From assembly GCA_003453595.1 (NCBI GenBank), contig DMOG01000011.1:1-49834 (forward strand): a DNA stretch of 49,834 bases. The letters run 5' to 3'. Positions 42,674 through 49,834 of the stretch are shown one piece after another. Numbering within the stretch: the first letter of the stretch is position 1; every line of letters begins with the position of its first letter. The position numbers and the translations under genes are program-made. The notes beneath the pieces are model-generated. The model was not told the DNA's origin. It saw nothing but the letters and a program-made list of their open reading frames with translations, and did not search any database. This stretch comes from Candidatus Uhrbacteria bacterium. GTDB lineage: Bacteria > Patescibacteriota > Patescibacteriia > UBA9934.

Positions 42674-43249
42674 TCACAAGTGCGTTATGTCAGGCATCGC
42701 ATTGGAGAATTCAGGATCTACTGGGTCTTGAGCCTCGGCCATTTGCTTTGTGATTTGGATGAAAGTATCGATTTGTGCACGCAGTTCTTTTTGTTGTTCT
42801 GGATCCAGTTGATTGATATTGAATTGATGTAGTTTTTTGTAATCATTCATTTTCTCTTGCACGGAAATAATTTCACCGGCAGGGTGACCTTCGATTGGAG
42901 GCAGGGTGATAATTTTTTCTTTTGGTATTAAATCAGGCAGTTCTGATGAGTAAGAACGATATAGATGATCACGCTCGCGTCTTAGATAACTTGCCACTTC
43001 TTTTGTAAATTTTGGATCTTGATTGCTTGAGTATTCTGGAAATATAAGGTGGCGTCGTAATTTTTTAGCTAATAGGTCATTGCGAACTTCACCGGTTTTT
43101 CTATCTGTATACCTAAACACAGTCCAAAACGAACCTTTGTCGATTGCTGTAATTTCTCGCTCTTTTCTTTTCGCATCGTTATTTTGTTGAGTATCTTTTG
43201 ATGCGCCCCGAGCTTCAGTTGATTGATCTTGTTTAAATGGGTTCCACAT
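42674..43249 (-). CDS. Hypothetical protein, first of a pair
   Basis: A 191-aa hydrophilic protein starting MWNPFKQDQSTEARGASKDT, with a Gln/Lys/Asp-rich disordered N-terminus, then a basic core (KLRRHLIFPEYSS, YLRRERDHLYRSY) and a helical C-terminus. No membrane segment or known motif. It is divergent from the MBL gene across a pyrimidine-rich spacer. Confidence 0.6.
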   Translation of the reverse strand: MWNPFKQDQSTEARGASKDTQQNNDAKRKEREITAIDKGSFWTVFRYTDRKTGEVRNDLLAKKLRRHLIFPEYSSNQDPKFTKEVASYLRRERDHLYRSYSSELPDLIPKEKIITLPPIEGHPAGEIISVQEKMNDYKKLHQFNINQLDPEQQKELRAQIDTFIQITKQMAEAQDPVDPEFSNAMPDITHL

Positions 43250-43433
43250 ATTAGTAAAAGTGTATCAAAAAATTGTCCAATGGCACAGTTTTTGCAGTTC
43301 TTATAACTCTTGCAACCTTCTTAAACCTTGCGACCCTTGCGACTCTTTAAACCCTTCCAACCTCTTTTTACCTCTGTTCATTTCTTTGATTCCGTGCTAC
43401 AATTTTAACGCTAAAACGCTTATTTTTTCATTT

Positions 43434-44081
43434 ATGAACATTAGCTGGAACGGGTTTGGTAGCTTTACAATTGCTGGAAAACCAATTGATGGAGAAGTTA
43501 CTTTGGTGACAGATCCATATCAAAATACAACCGGGCTGCGTTTTCCTCGCACTCTTAAAGCATCTATTGTGGCGCAATCTCATGCTGGAGATTACGCTAA
43601 CAACATTACTTCTATTAGTGCAGAAGGGGATAAGCGAGTTTTTCTTGTTTCACATGCTGGTGAATATGAAGTCGGTGGTATCGCTGTACAGGGAATTACT
43701 GCTTTAAAAAAGGACGGAACAGAGCATACTATTTTTAAAATAATGATTGAGGATGTGAAGATCGCTTTTTTGGGAGCCCTTGATCGTGAGCTTACTGAAA
43801 AAGAGGTTGAAGCGCTGGGAAATATTGATGTGCTCATTATCCCTATTGGTGGAAAAAGCGTTATGAACGCAAGTACTGCCACAGAAGTTGTTTCTCAAAT
43901 TGAACCTCGCATTGTTATCCCATCTTTTGCGCATATTGCTGATATTAAAGAAGCTTTTGCTGACATAGGTCCATTCTGTAAGGAGATTGGTTGTGTGGCT
44001 GAAGAAGTAAATAAAGCAAAAATTACAAAAAGTAGTTTGCCAGATGAAGAAATGCAGGTTCTTATTTTGTCTAGATCATAG
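43434..44081 (+). CDS. MBL-fold metallo-hydrolase-like protein
   Basis: A 215-aa protein resembling the small MBL family close to UPF0173: MNISWNGFGSFTI at the start, VTDPYQN, VAQSHAGDYANN where the metal motif HxHxD would sit, VSHAGEYEVGGIAVQG and IPIGGKSVMNASTATEVV. In canonical members the metal motif is THxHxDH; here it reads SHAGDY, so metal binding may be reduced. The frame extends to 43260, but ATG 43434 matches the family start. It lies 2 nt before the next gene. Confidence 0.72.
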   Translation: MNISWNGFGSFTIAGKPIDGEVTLVTDPYQNTTGLRFPRTLKASIVAQSHAGDYANNITSISAEGDKRVFLVSHAGEYEVGGIAVQGITALKKDGTEHTIFKIMIEDVKIAFLGALDRELTEKEVEALGNIDVLIIPIGGKSVMNASTATEVVSQIEPRIVIPSFAHIADIKEAFADIGPFCKEIGCVAEEVNKAKITKSSLPDEEMQVLILSRS

Positions 44082-44083
44082 AT

Positions 44084-44488
44084 ATGCAAGTTCGTGTGCC
44101 CAACAAGAAAAAACAAAGGATAATAATAGCGTCAACAGTGGTTGGAGTTTTATTAGTGACTGTAATTTGGGGATTTCAAATTCACACTCTTTTTACAACT
44201 GGTCTAGCCAAAGAGGTAAGTGAAACTCAAGATGAAGCTTCAGATACTATTAAAGAACTTGATGATTTTCGAGTGCAAGTGGAACAACAGATGCCAATGA
44301 TTACCACATCAATAAGTGAAATAACTGAAATGTTTAAGTCGCAAATGGAGCAACAGCAGGCTCAAGAACAAGCACAGCTAGAGGCAGAACAGCAGTTGGA
44401 AGGAGAGGCAGTAAACTCAGTTGTCGCTGAAGCATTGGAGAGAATAAATGAACAAAATCCCCAAGAAGATCAAGAACCAATTGAATAA
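44084..44488 (+). CDS. Membrane-anchored coiled-coil protein
   Basis: A 134-aa protein with a basic N-terminus ([10 protein letters not shown]), one membrane segment (about 12-31), then an outside or cytosolic coiled coil rich in Gln/Glu ([20 protein letters not shown]). No family is recognised. It lies in a tight run, 2 nt after the MBL gene and 5 nt before gyrA. Confidence 0.65.
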   Translation: MQVRVPNKKKQRIIIASTVVGVLLVTVIWGFQIHTLFTTGLAKEVSETQDEASDTIKELDDFRVQVEQQMPMITTSISEITEMFKSQMEQQQAQEQAQLEAEQQLEGEAVNSVVAEALERINEQNPQEDQEPIE

Positions 44489-44493
44489 TATCT

Positions 44494-47001
44494 ATGGCCA
44501 AGAAACAAGAAAGACAAAATGAATTTCAGCAACAGGAATCAACAGATGAAAAGCATTTGCAATTAATCCCGCAAGGGATTACAGAGGAAATGAAGCGTTG
44601 TTATTTGGATTATGCCATGTCAGTTATTGTTTCCCGAGCATTGCCTGATGTTCGTGATGGTTTAAAACCAGTACAGCGTAGGATTTTGTATGCCATGTGG
44701 ACTATTGGACTTCGAGCTAATGCTAAGTTTCGAAAATCAGCCAATGTTGTCGGAGAAGTGATGGCAAAATATCACCCTCATGGTGATTCTTCTATTTACG
44801 AAACAATGGTGCGCATGGCTCAGGATTTTTCATTCTTGCATCCTCTTGTGCGTGGTCAAGGAAACTTTGGTTCCATGGACGGCGATTCAGCTGCTGCTAT
44901 GCGTTACACAGAGGCAAAGTTAGAAACTGTTGCTGAAGAAATGCTCACAGATATTGAAAAAGATACTGTTGATTTTCGACCAAACTATGATGGTTCGCAC
45001 AGAGAGCCAAGTGTGTTGCCAGCAAAACTTCCTAACCTATTAATCAACGGTACGCTTGGTATTGCGGTGGGAATGGCAACAAATATTCCACCACACAACC
45101 TCAGAGAAGTTGGTAGTGCAATTTTAACCTTAATTGATAATCCAAACGCTACTCTTGATAATTTATTGGAGCATATCCAAGGACCAGACTTTCCAACTGG
45201 AGCTATGGTTTATGGAGCAAAGGATATTCGCGCCGCATACGCGACCGGCAGGGGAGGTATTGTGGTGCGGGCAAAAGCTGAGATTGTTGAAAATAGCAAA
45301 GGCGCCCACGCGATTATTGTGACAGAGGTTCCATACATGACTAACAAAGCCACGCTTTTGGAGAAAATCGCGCAATTAGTTCGTGAGAAAAAGCTGGAGG
45401 GAATTAAGGATTTACGAGACGAATCAAATAAAGACGGTGTGCGAGTTGTGATCGAGCTTAAAAAAGATGCTTATCCAAGAAAGGTATTAAATCGTTTATT
45501 CCAAGTAACACCATTGCAAACAACTTTTCATTATAATGTTGTTGCCTTGGTAGAAAATGGAATGCAGCCAAGAACTCTTGGTCTAAAATCGCTTTTGGAA
45601 GAGTTTTTAAAGCATAGAGAAGATGTTGTTCGTCGACGCACTGAGTTTGATTTAGCCAGAGCGCAGGATCGGGCTCATATTTTGGAGGGATTGCGTATTG
45701 CTTTGCAAAAAATCGATCAAGTAATTGATACTATTAAAAAATCAAAAGATAAGGATGTTGCGCGTGAGAATTTAATGAAGAAGTTTAAGATGACTGAGCG
45801 CCAAGCTGTTGCCATTTTGGAAATGCGTTTGCAAAGTTTAGCAAATCTTGAGCAACTAAAGATTGAGCAAGAATATAAAGAGAAGATGGCACTTATTAAA
45901 GAGCTTGAGTTGATTCTCAAGTCTCGAAAAAAGATGCTAGCTGTTATTCGCAAGGAAACTGAAGATCTTATCGCAAAACACGGTGAAGATCGAAGAACGA
46001 AAATTGTTAAAGCTGGACTAAAGGAGTTTTCAATGGAAGATGTTATTCCCGATGAGCAGACAATTGTGATGTTCACAAAAGACGGATATATCAAGCGTGT
46101 GCTCCCAGATACATTCAAGTTGCAATCTCGTGGAGGTAAAGGTGTGCTTGGACTTTCCACAAAAGAAGAGGACATGGTTGAATCTATTTTTACAACCACA
46201 ACTCATAAGGACATCATGTTCTTTACTTCCAGTGGGCGTGTCTTTAAGCTAAAGGTTTACGAAATTCCAGAAGCTTCACGAACATCAAAGGGTCAGGCGA
46301 TTGTCAACTTTTTGCAACTTGCGCCTGGTGAAACAGTGACAGCCACCATGGAGCCATCAGAACTTGAGTCTGCAAAATATATTGTCATGGTTACATCAAA
46401 GGGAACCATTAAAAAGACTGACATGAAGGATTTTGAAAATGTGCGTCGATCAGGTTTAATAGCAATTAAACTAAAGAACGGAGACACATTAGAATGGGTG
46501 AAAACATCGTCAGGAAAAGATGACATCATTTTAACAACCTCAAACGGAATGGCGATTCGATTTAGTGAAAAGAATTTGCGATCAATGGGTCGAGTAGCGT
46601 CAGGGGTTCGTGGCTTAAAGCTTAAGGGAGAAGATAAAGTGGTAGGAATGGAAATAATTGATGATGGAAAAGACAATGATTGTCAGCTTATGGTTATTAT
46701 GCAAAATGGATATGGTAAGCGAACAGCTTTGCGTGAGTATAAGAAGCAGGGCAGGGGTGGAATGGGAATCAGAACCGCCAAGATAACAAGTAAAACTGGA
46801 AACATTGTTTCTGCTCGACTGGCATTCAAAAAAGATCCGCGTGATTTGCTCGTAATCTCAGAAGACGGACAAGTAATCCGCATGGCAATTGATTCTATCT
46901 CCTCACTTAGTCGTGCTACCCAAGGAGTACGCGTAATGCGCTTTAAGAAATCAGATGACAAAGTGATCAGTGTGGCGGTTTTAGAGGAGGGGAAGAAGTA
47001 G
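44494..47001 (+). CDS. gyrA: DNA gyrase subunit A
   Basis: An 835-aa type IIA topoisomerase subunit. The breakage-reunion domain has the active-site Tyr138 in [12 protein letters not shown] and the quinolone region [17 protein letters not shown] (Ser99, Glu103, the usual sensitive types). The coiled-coil gate follows, then six beta-pinwheel repeats. The GyrA box appears as QSRGGKG, a variant of QRRGGKG, supporting gyrase over topoisomerase IV. gyrB is not in the window. Confidence 0.95.
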   Translation: MAKKQERQNEFQQQESTDEKHLQLIPQGITEEMKRCYLDYAMSVIVSRALPDVRDGLKPVQRRILYAMWTIGLRANAKFRKSANVVGEVMAKYHPHGDSSIYETMVRMAQDFSFLHPLVRGQGNFGSMDGDSAAAMRYTEAKLETVAEEMLTDIEKDTVDFRPNYDGSHREPSVLPAKLPNLLINGTLGIAVGMATNIPPHNLREVGSAILTLIDNPNATLDNLLEHIQGPDFPTGAMVYGAKDIRAAYATGRGGIVVRAKAEIVENSKGAHAIIVTEVPYMTNKATLLEKIAQLVREKKLEGIKDLRDESNKDGVRVVIELKKDAYPRKVLNRLFQVTPLQTTFHYNVVALVENGMQPRTLGLKSLLEEFLKHREDVVRRRTEFDLARAQDRAHILEGLRIALQKIDQVIDTIKKSKDKDVARENLMKKFKMTERQAVAILEMRLQSLANLEQLKIEQEYKEKMALIKELELILKSRKKMLAVIRKETEDLIAKHGEDRRTKIVKAGLKEFSMEDVIPDEQTIVMFTKDGYIKRVLPDTFKLQSRGGKGVLGLSTKEEDMVESIFTTTTHKDIMFFTSSGRVFKLKVYEIPEASRTSKGQAIVNFLQLAPGETVTATMEPSELESAKYIVMVTSKGTIKKTDMKDFENVRRSGLIAIKLKNGDTLEWVKTSSGKDDIILTTSNGMAIRFSEKNLRSMGRVASGVRGLKLKGEDKVVGMEIIDDGKDNDCQLMVIMQNGYGKRTALREYKKQGRGGMGIRTAKITSKTGNIVSARLAFKKDPRDLLVISEDGQVIRMAIDSISSLSRATQGVRVMRFKKSDDKVISVAVLEEGKK

Positions 47002-47073
47002 AAAATAGAAAATGTGAGGTAGAGGTTATAAAGGAGGTTGTCAAATAAGAGGATACAGATTTTTAAGAAAAAT

Positions 47074-47110
47074 CCGCGAATGTCCCGATCAGGACATTCG
47101 CGGTTATTTT
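47074..47110 (+). terminator. Terminator of gyrA
   Basis: CCGCGAATGTCC/GGACATTCGCGG 12-bp stem with a 6-nt loop, then TTATTTTTTT. Confidence 0.92.
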
Positions 47111-47148
47111 TTTGAAGATTTATAGTCCCATCTACCCTTTCACCTCTA

Positions 47149-47177
47149 TTGACACCAACCACAAAAAAGACTATTAT
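47149..47177 (+). promoter_or_regulatory. Promoter of cassette I
   Basis: TTGACA (47149-47154), 17 bp, TATTAT (47172-47177). It lies inside the longest open frame, which shows the true start is downstream. The leader has a CCGC/GCGG hairpin. Confidence 0.88.
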
Positions 47178-47232
47178 CTCCCAGCGTTTCCGCATGTCGC
47201 GGACCGCACAACAACCAGAAGAAGAGGTAAAC

Positions 47233-47775
47233 GTGCCCCCACGTTTTGTCATCAAGGTCGAAGTGTGCGCGAGCAAGCTCGCGATGCAGTCCGTCTCCAC
47301 CCTCGTCAGGGACAAGTTCGTTGAGGTCATGCTCAACGGAGACGAGCTCGACACGGACATCCACCTAGGCGTCCTCCTGATCGAGGACGAGAGCGACCTG
47401 GTGGAGGTCGAGGTCCGCGAGCCCCGGGGCGAACCGCCCCTCACACGGGTGGTGATTACCCAGAACGACCCCATCCGCGACCACTGGATCGTCGGTCGCA
47501 CCGGTATGGCCGAGAACCCGCTCGAGCTCCGGCTCGCGAGCGAGATCGCCAAGGCCATGGCCTGGCATTATGATCAGATCTGGGGCGCGGGCCAGGTCCG
47601 CTTCGCCAACAACTTCCAGCGCTCCCGCGCCGGCGACCCTACCCGCAGGGAGACCACCAAAGTGTGGAAGCCGGCGGAAGTGTCCGACCAGGCGCCTGAC
47701 GCCGGCGTGCTGTCGATGCCCAAAAACCTCCGTGGGCGAACATTCCTCACGGATACGAGCCACCTGCGCGTCTAG
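47233..47775 (+). CDS. Cassette I: orphan soluble protein
   Basis: A 180-aa protein in strongly GC-rich code. The first half alternates strands (FVIKVEVCASKL, FVEVMLNGDELDTDIHLGVLL, DLVEVEVREPRGE) with a helix near the middle (LELRLASEIAKAMAWHYDQI), and the end is polar. No family is recognised. The start is taken as the GTG at 47233 with AAGAGG 5 nt ahead; the ATG at 47194 is the alternative (193 aa) but lacks a ribosome site. Confidence 0.68.
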   Translation: MPPRFVIKVEVCASKLAMQSVSTLVRDKFVEVMLNGDELDTDIHLGVLLIEDESDLVEVEVREPRGEPPLTRVVITQNDPIRDHWIVGRTGMAENPLELRLASEIAKAMAWHYDQIWGAGQVRFANNFQRSRAGDPTRRETTKVWKPAEVSDQAPDAGVLSMPKNLRGRTFLTDTSHLRV

Positions 47776-47802
47776 CGCAAGTAGGTTCAGAACAACTGTC
47801 GT

Positions 47803-47840
47803 CCCCGCCCCAGCCCTCGCGCTGTGGCGGGGTTGCTGTT
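47803..47840 (+). terminator. Terminator of cassette I
   Basis: CCCCGCC/GGCGGGG stem followed by TTGCTGTT. Confidence 0.82.
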
Positions 47841-47937
47841 AAAACCGCATACAGTTAAAACCGCATACTTGACTAAAACCCACTAATCTTATACACTTTC
47901 TGCGTTAAATAGATCACATTTCCATAAAAGTAATTCT

Positions 47938-48177
47938 ATGCCAGTACCAGCATTCCGCAATTCACGCACACGCGTTCGAAAGCGACGATCACATCATGCT
48001 CTTAAAAAAACAGATATTTCTGTTTGTTCAAATTGCAAAGCAGATGTTTTGCCACATATTGCTTGTAAAGCCTGTGGACAATATCGAGGCCGACAAGTTT
48101 TAGGAGGCATGGAAGAAGTTGAAAAAAAACTCGAAAAAAGAGTTGCAAAAAAGAAAAAGTCTGAAGAAGACAGATAA
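47938..48177 (+). CDS. rpmF: 50S ribosomal protein bL32
   Basis: A 79-aa zinc-type bL32. The core reads MPVPAFRNSRTRVRKRRSHH, then the zinc ribbon CSNC...CKAC. The C-terminus is extended with a Lys/Glu helix (KKLEKRVAKKKKSEE), about 20 residues beyond typical bL32. It precedes nusB and rnc. Upstream there is a TTGACT...TATACA pair with a short 15-bp spacer (about 47872-47898) and a repeated TTAAAACCGCATAC. Confidence 0.95.
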   Translation: MPVPAFRNSRTRVRKRRSHHALKKTDISVCSNCKADVLPHIACKACGQYRGRQVLGGMEEVEKKLEKRVAKKKKSEEDR

Positions 48178-48181
48178 AAAG

Positions 48182-48208
48182 AAAAGACAGGCCTCTGGCC
48201 TGTCTTTT
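48182..48208 (+). terminator. Terminator of rpmF
   Basis: AAAAGACAGGCC/GGCCTGTCTTTT stem with a 3-nt loop. Confidence 0.9.
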
Positions 48209-48244
48209 GTATTCTAGGTATACTAGAGTGGCTTATAAAAATAT

Positions 48245-48718
48245 ATGTCAAATCGCCACCTTTCACGCACCATGGTCATGCAATGTCTTTTTGAATGGGA
48301 TTTTCAAGGTAGGGATTCTTCACGCATCGATGAAGTGGTCGCCTATATCAAAGAAGAGTTTGCACCAAATTTTGATGATGATGGCTATGTATTACGGCAA
48401 ACCCATGCAGTAATAGATAGTGTTGATAAGATCGATGAAACATTAGTAACTTTTGCACCAGAGTGGCCAATCGATGAAATGACAAACACAGATCGTAATA
48501 TTTTACGTCTGGGTGTTTATGAATTAAAATTTGACGAAAAGATTCCTGCCAAGGTTGCCATTAATGAAGCTATTGAGTTAGGCAAGGCATTTGGTGGTGA
48601 AGCATCAGGAAAGTTTGTAAATGGAGTTTTAGGAGCAGTTTTTAGAGATATGATTGCCAAAGGCGCAGAAAAGCAGATTGATAAGGAGGAAGAAAAAGAA
48701 AAATCAAACGAAGAATAA
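48245..48718 (+). CDS. nusB: Transcription antitermination factor NusB
   Basis: A 157-aa all-helical protein that pairs with NusE (S10) on boxA RNA in rRNA transcription. MSNRHLSRTMVMQCLFEWDF, TDRNILRLGVYEL and KVAINEAIELGKAFGGEASGKFVNGVLGAV are the conserved family blocks. The acidic tail (EEEKEKSNEE) is an extension. rnc follows 12 nt later, so the two form an operon for rRNA synthesis and maturation. Confidence 0.95.
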   Translation: MSNRHLSRTMVMQCLFEWDFQGRDSSRIDEVVAYIKEEFAPNFDDDGYVLRQTHAVIDSVDKIDETLVTFAPEWPIDEMTNTDRNILRLGVYELKFDEKIPAKVAINEAIELGKAFGGEASGKFVNGVLGAVFRDMIAKGAEKQIDKEEEKEKSNEE

Positions 48719-48730
48719 ATAGATTAAACT

Positions 48731-49429
48731 ATGAACGAAGATAAAGAATTAAAAAAATTTGCAAAAAGTTTAGGGATATCATATTTACCTGATGGGCATT
48801 TCAAGCAAGCACTTGTTCACCGATCTTATCTAAACGAGCACGCGGATTTTCCAATTGGACACAATGAGCGATTGGAGTTTTTGGGAGATGCAGTTTTAGA
48901 GTTGGTGGTGACTGAATATTTGTTTGAAAGTTTTGATAATCCTGAAGGCGAATTAACAAATTATCGAGCCGCGCTTGTAAACGGACAAAACCTTGCCAAG
49001 GTTGCGCGCACCCTTGAGGTCGAGCCACAGTTATACCTTTCAAAAGGTGAGGCGCAGGACACAAGTGAAAAATCACGTAATTATATTTTGGCAAATAGCA
49101 TGGAGGCGATAATTGGGTCATTATATTTAGATTTTGGTTGGGAAGAATCAAAGAATTTTATTCACCATCATATTATTTCAACCTTACCGGATATTTTAGA
49201 GAAAAAGCTTTATATTGATCCAAAGAGTCGTTTTCAAGAGGAAAGTCAGTCACGCATGTCCACAACGCCTAGCTACAAAGTTTTAGAAGAATCCGGACCA
49301 GACCATAAAAAAACATTCCGCGTTGGTGCATTTTTAGGAAAGGAGTTGGTGGCTGAGGGTCTTGGAACATCAAAGCAAGAAGGCCAGGTAGAAGCAGCGC
49401 AGAATGCATTGGAGGCAAAGGGATGGTAG
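48731..49429 (+). CDS. rnc: Ribonuclease III
   Basis: A 232-aa double-strand RNA endonuclease. The signature NERLEFLGDAVLE covers residues 45-57 with catalytic Glu49 and Asp53. ANSMEAIIGSLYLDFG is the second metal site. The dsRNA-binding domain follows at about 160-230 (DPKSRFQEESQ, then a C-terminal AAQNALEAKGW). A fitting target is the pre-16S stem at 8373/10078 in this window. Confidence 0.97.
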   Translation: MNEDKELKKFAKSLGISYLPDGHFKQALVHRSYLNEHADFPIGHNERLEFLGDAVLELVVTEYLFESFDNPEGELTNYRAALVNGQNLAKVARTLEVEPQLYLSKGEAQDTSEKSRNYILANSMEAIIGSLYLDFGWEESKNFIHHHIISTLPDILEKKLYIDPKSRFQEESQSRMSTTPSYKVLEESGPDHKKTFRVGAFLGKELVAEGLGTSKQEGQVEAAQNALEAKGW

Positions 49430-49454
49430 GGGGATGAAAAGTAGAAAGTTCAAC

Positions 49455-49484
49455 AAAAATACCCCGACTATGTCGAGGTATTTT
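49455..49484. terminator. Shared terminator of rnc and the tRNA operon
   Basis: AAAAATACC.CGAC/GTCG.GGTATTTTT stem with one mismatch, T runs on both strands. Confidence 0.85.
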
Positions 49485-49560
49485 TGGTACACCGGGCGGG
49501 ATTCGAACCCACGACCCACTGGTTAAGAGCCAGTTGCTCTACCGACTGAGCTACCGGTGC
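49485..49560 (-). tRNA. tRNA-Lys (anticodon CUU)
   Basis: Minus-strand cloverleaf of 76 nt. Acceptor GCACCGG/CCGGTGT, anticodon arm ACTGG-CTCTTAA-CCAGT with anticodon CTT, T-arm GGTTCGAATC, encoded ACCA. Second gene of a two-tRNA unit. Confidence 0.96.
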
Positions 49561-49597
49561 TTGGTAGAACTGTGAGAGTTCTATTTATGATTTTTGA

Positions 49598-49674
49598 TGG
49601 TACGGCGTGAGGGATTCGAACCCACGACCTTCTGGTCCGAAGCCAGACGCTCTATCCAGCTGAGCTAACGCCGC
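49598..49674 (-). tRNA. tRNA-Arg (anticodon UCG)
   Basis: Minus-strand cloverleaf of 77 nt. Acceptor GCGGCGT/ACGCCGT, anticodon arm TCTGG-CTTCGGA-CCAGA with anticodon TCG, T-arm GGTTCGAATC, encoded ACCA. First gene of the pair, 37 nt ahead of tRNA-Lys. Confidence 0.96.
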
Positions 49675-49776
49675 GTTTTGATTATGTAACAAAGCCGGGT
49701 TTATTTTCCAGTTGCTTGTTTTTTTTGGCCAGGTAAGGCCTGATGGAAAAGAAAGCTAATGCCACATTGCGCGACA

Positions 49777-49805
49777 ATCGTATCTATATTTTTCATTTTA
49801 GTCAA
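49777..49805 (-). promoter_or_regulatory. Promoter of the tRNA-Arg/Lys unit
   Basis: Minus strand: TTGACT (49800-49805), 17 bp, TACGAT (49777-49782), about 100 nt before tRNA-Arg. The leader holds an AGGCC...GGCC hairpin near 49730. Confidence 0.72.
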
Positions 49806-49834
49806 GCAAATCGTTGTAGATAATAAATAATGTT

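Noticed and set aside
46683..47558. 291-aa minus-strand frame over the end of gyrA and cassette I
   Set aside because: It runs antisense through a well-supported gyrA C-terminus, a terminator and a promoter, and is Ser/Arg/Thr-rich as shadows are.

Overview
The window reads as a chromosomal segment of an uncultured, small-genome bacterium, most likely Candidatus Patescibacteria (CPR), perhaps a Parcubacteria/ABY1-type lineage. This is an inference. It rests on a 16S rRNA that departs from several universal primer/probe sites in a CPR-like way, a 16S gene with no 23S or 5S beside it, a shortened SMC, a MurL-MurD fusion, short leaderless-looking promoters, and many ORFans between single-copy housekeeping genes. 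The rank below phylum cannot be fixed by eye.

Layout. 1-8.3 kb: tRNA-Pro, an ATP-grasp ligase with a membrane-anchored methyltransferase, two HExxH zincin-like proteins, a MurL-MurD cell-wall fusion and two membrane or exported proteins. 8.3-12.1 kb: 16S rRNA (minus) with promoter, processing stem and terminator, then khpA, trmD and rpsP. 12.3-14.4 kb: two GC-rich orphan genes. 14.5-25.2 kb: smc, a VKOR-like protein, an NrnA-type DHH phosphoesterase, clpP, a standalone structured RNA candidate, a VanW protein, an Hsp20 pair, an AI-2E-type permease and a TrmB-type regulator. 25.2-34 kb: tRNA-Glu, recQ, tsaD-tsaE and smr, interleaved with GC-rich orphan genes and a four-gene small-membrane-protein operon. 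34-49.8 kb: a pilB/gspE ATPase, ftsH, an S1-domain protein, a HAD hydrolase, ORFan pairs, an MBL-fold protein, gyrA, rpmF-nusB-rnc, tRNA-Lys and tRNA-Arg.

The most striking pattern is a set of nine GC-rich loci lying between ordinary AT-leaning housekeeping genes: 12354-13886, 14163-14357, 22799-23203, 25311-25724, 28531-29589, 29911-30036, 32196-33664, 40257-41147 and 47233-47775. Most have their own promoter (TTGACA-like, 16-17 bp, TAnnnT-like), a leader with a small hairpin, a Shine-Dalgarno sequence and a GC-rich terminator. Many housekeeping genes instead have a -10 box only about 8-11 nt before the ATG and no Shine-Dalgarno, which suggests leaderless mRNAs. The 32.2-33.7 kb locus is the best candidate for an undescribed system: four small genes, at least three for membrane proteins, share one promoter, and every gap between them, plus the 3' end, carries a long RNA hairpin built to the same plan. 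Two of these hairpins share an exact 65-bp repeat.

Other items for follow-up are the standalone ncRNA candidate at 19.2-19.5 kb, a repeat element inserted in frame in smc, and a pair of elements with identical 23-bp inverted termini.
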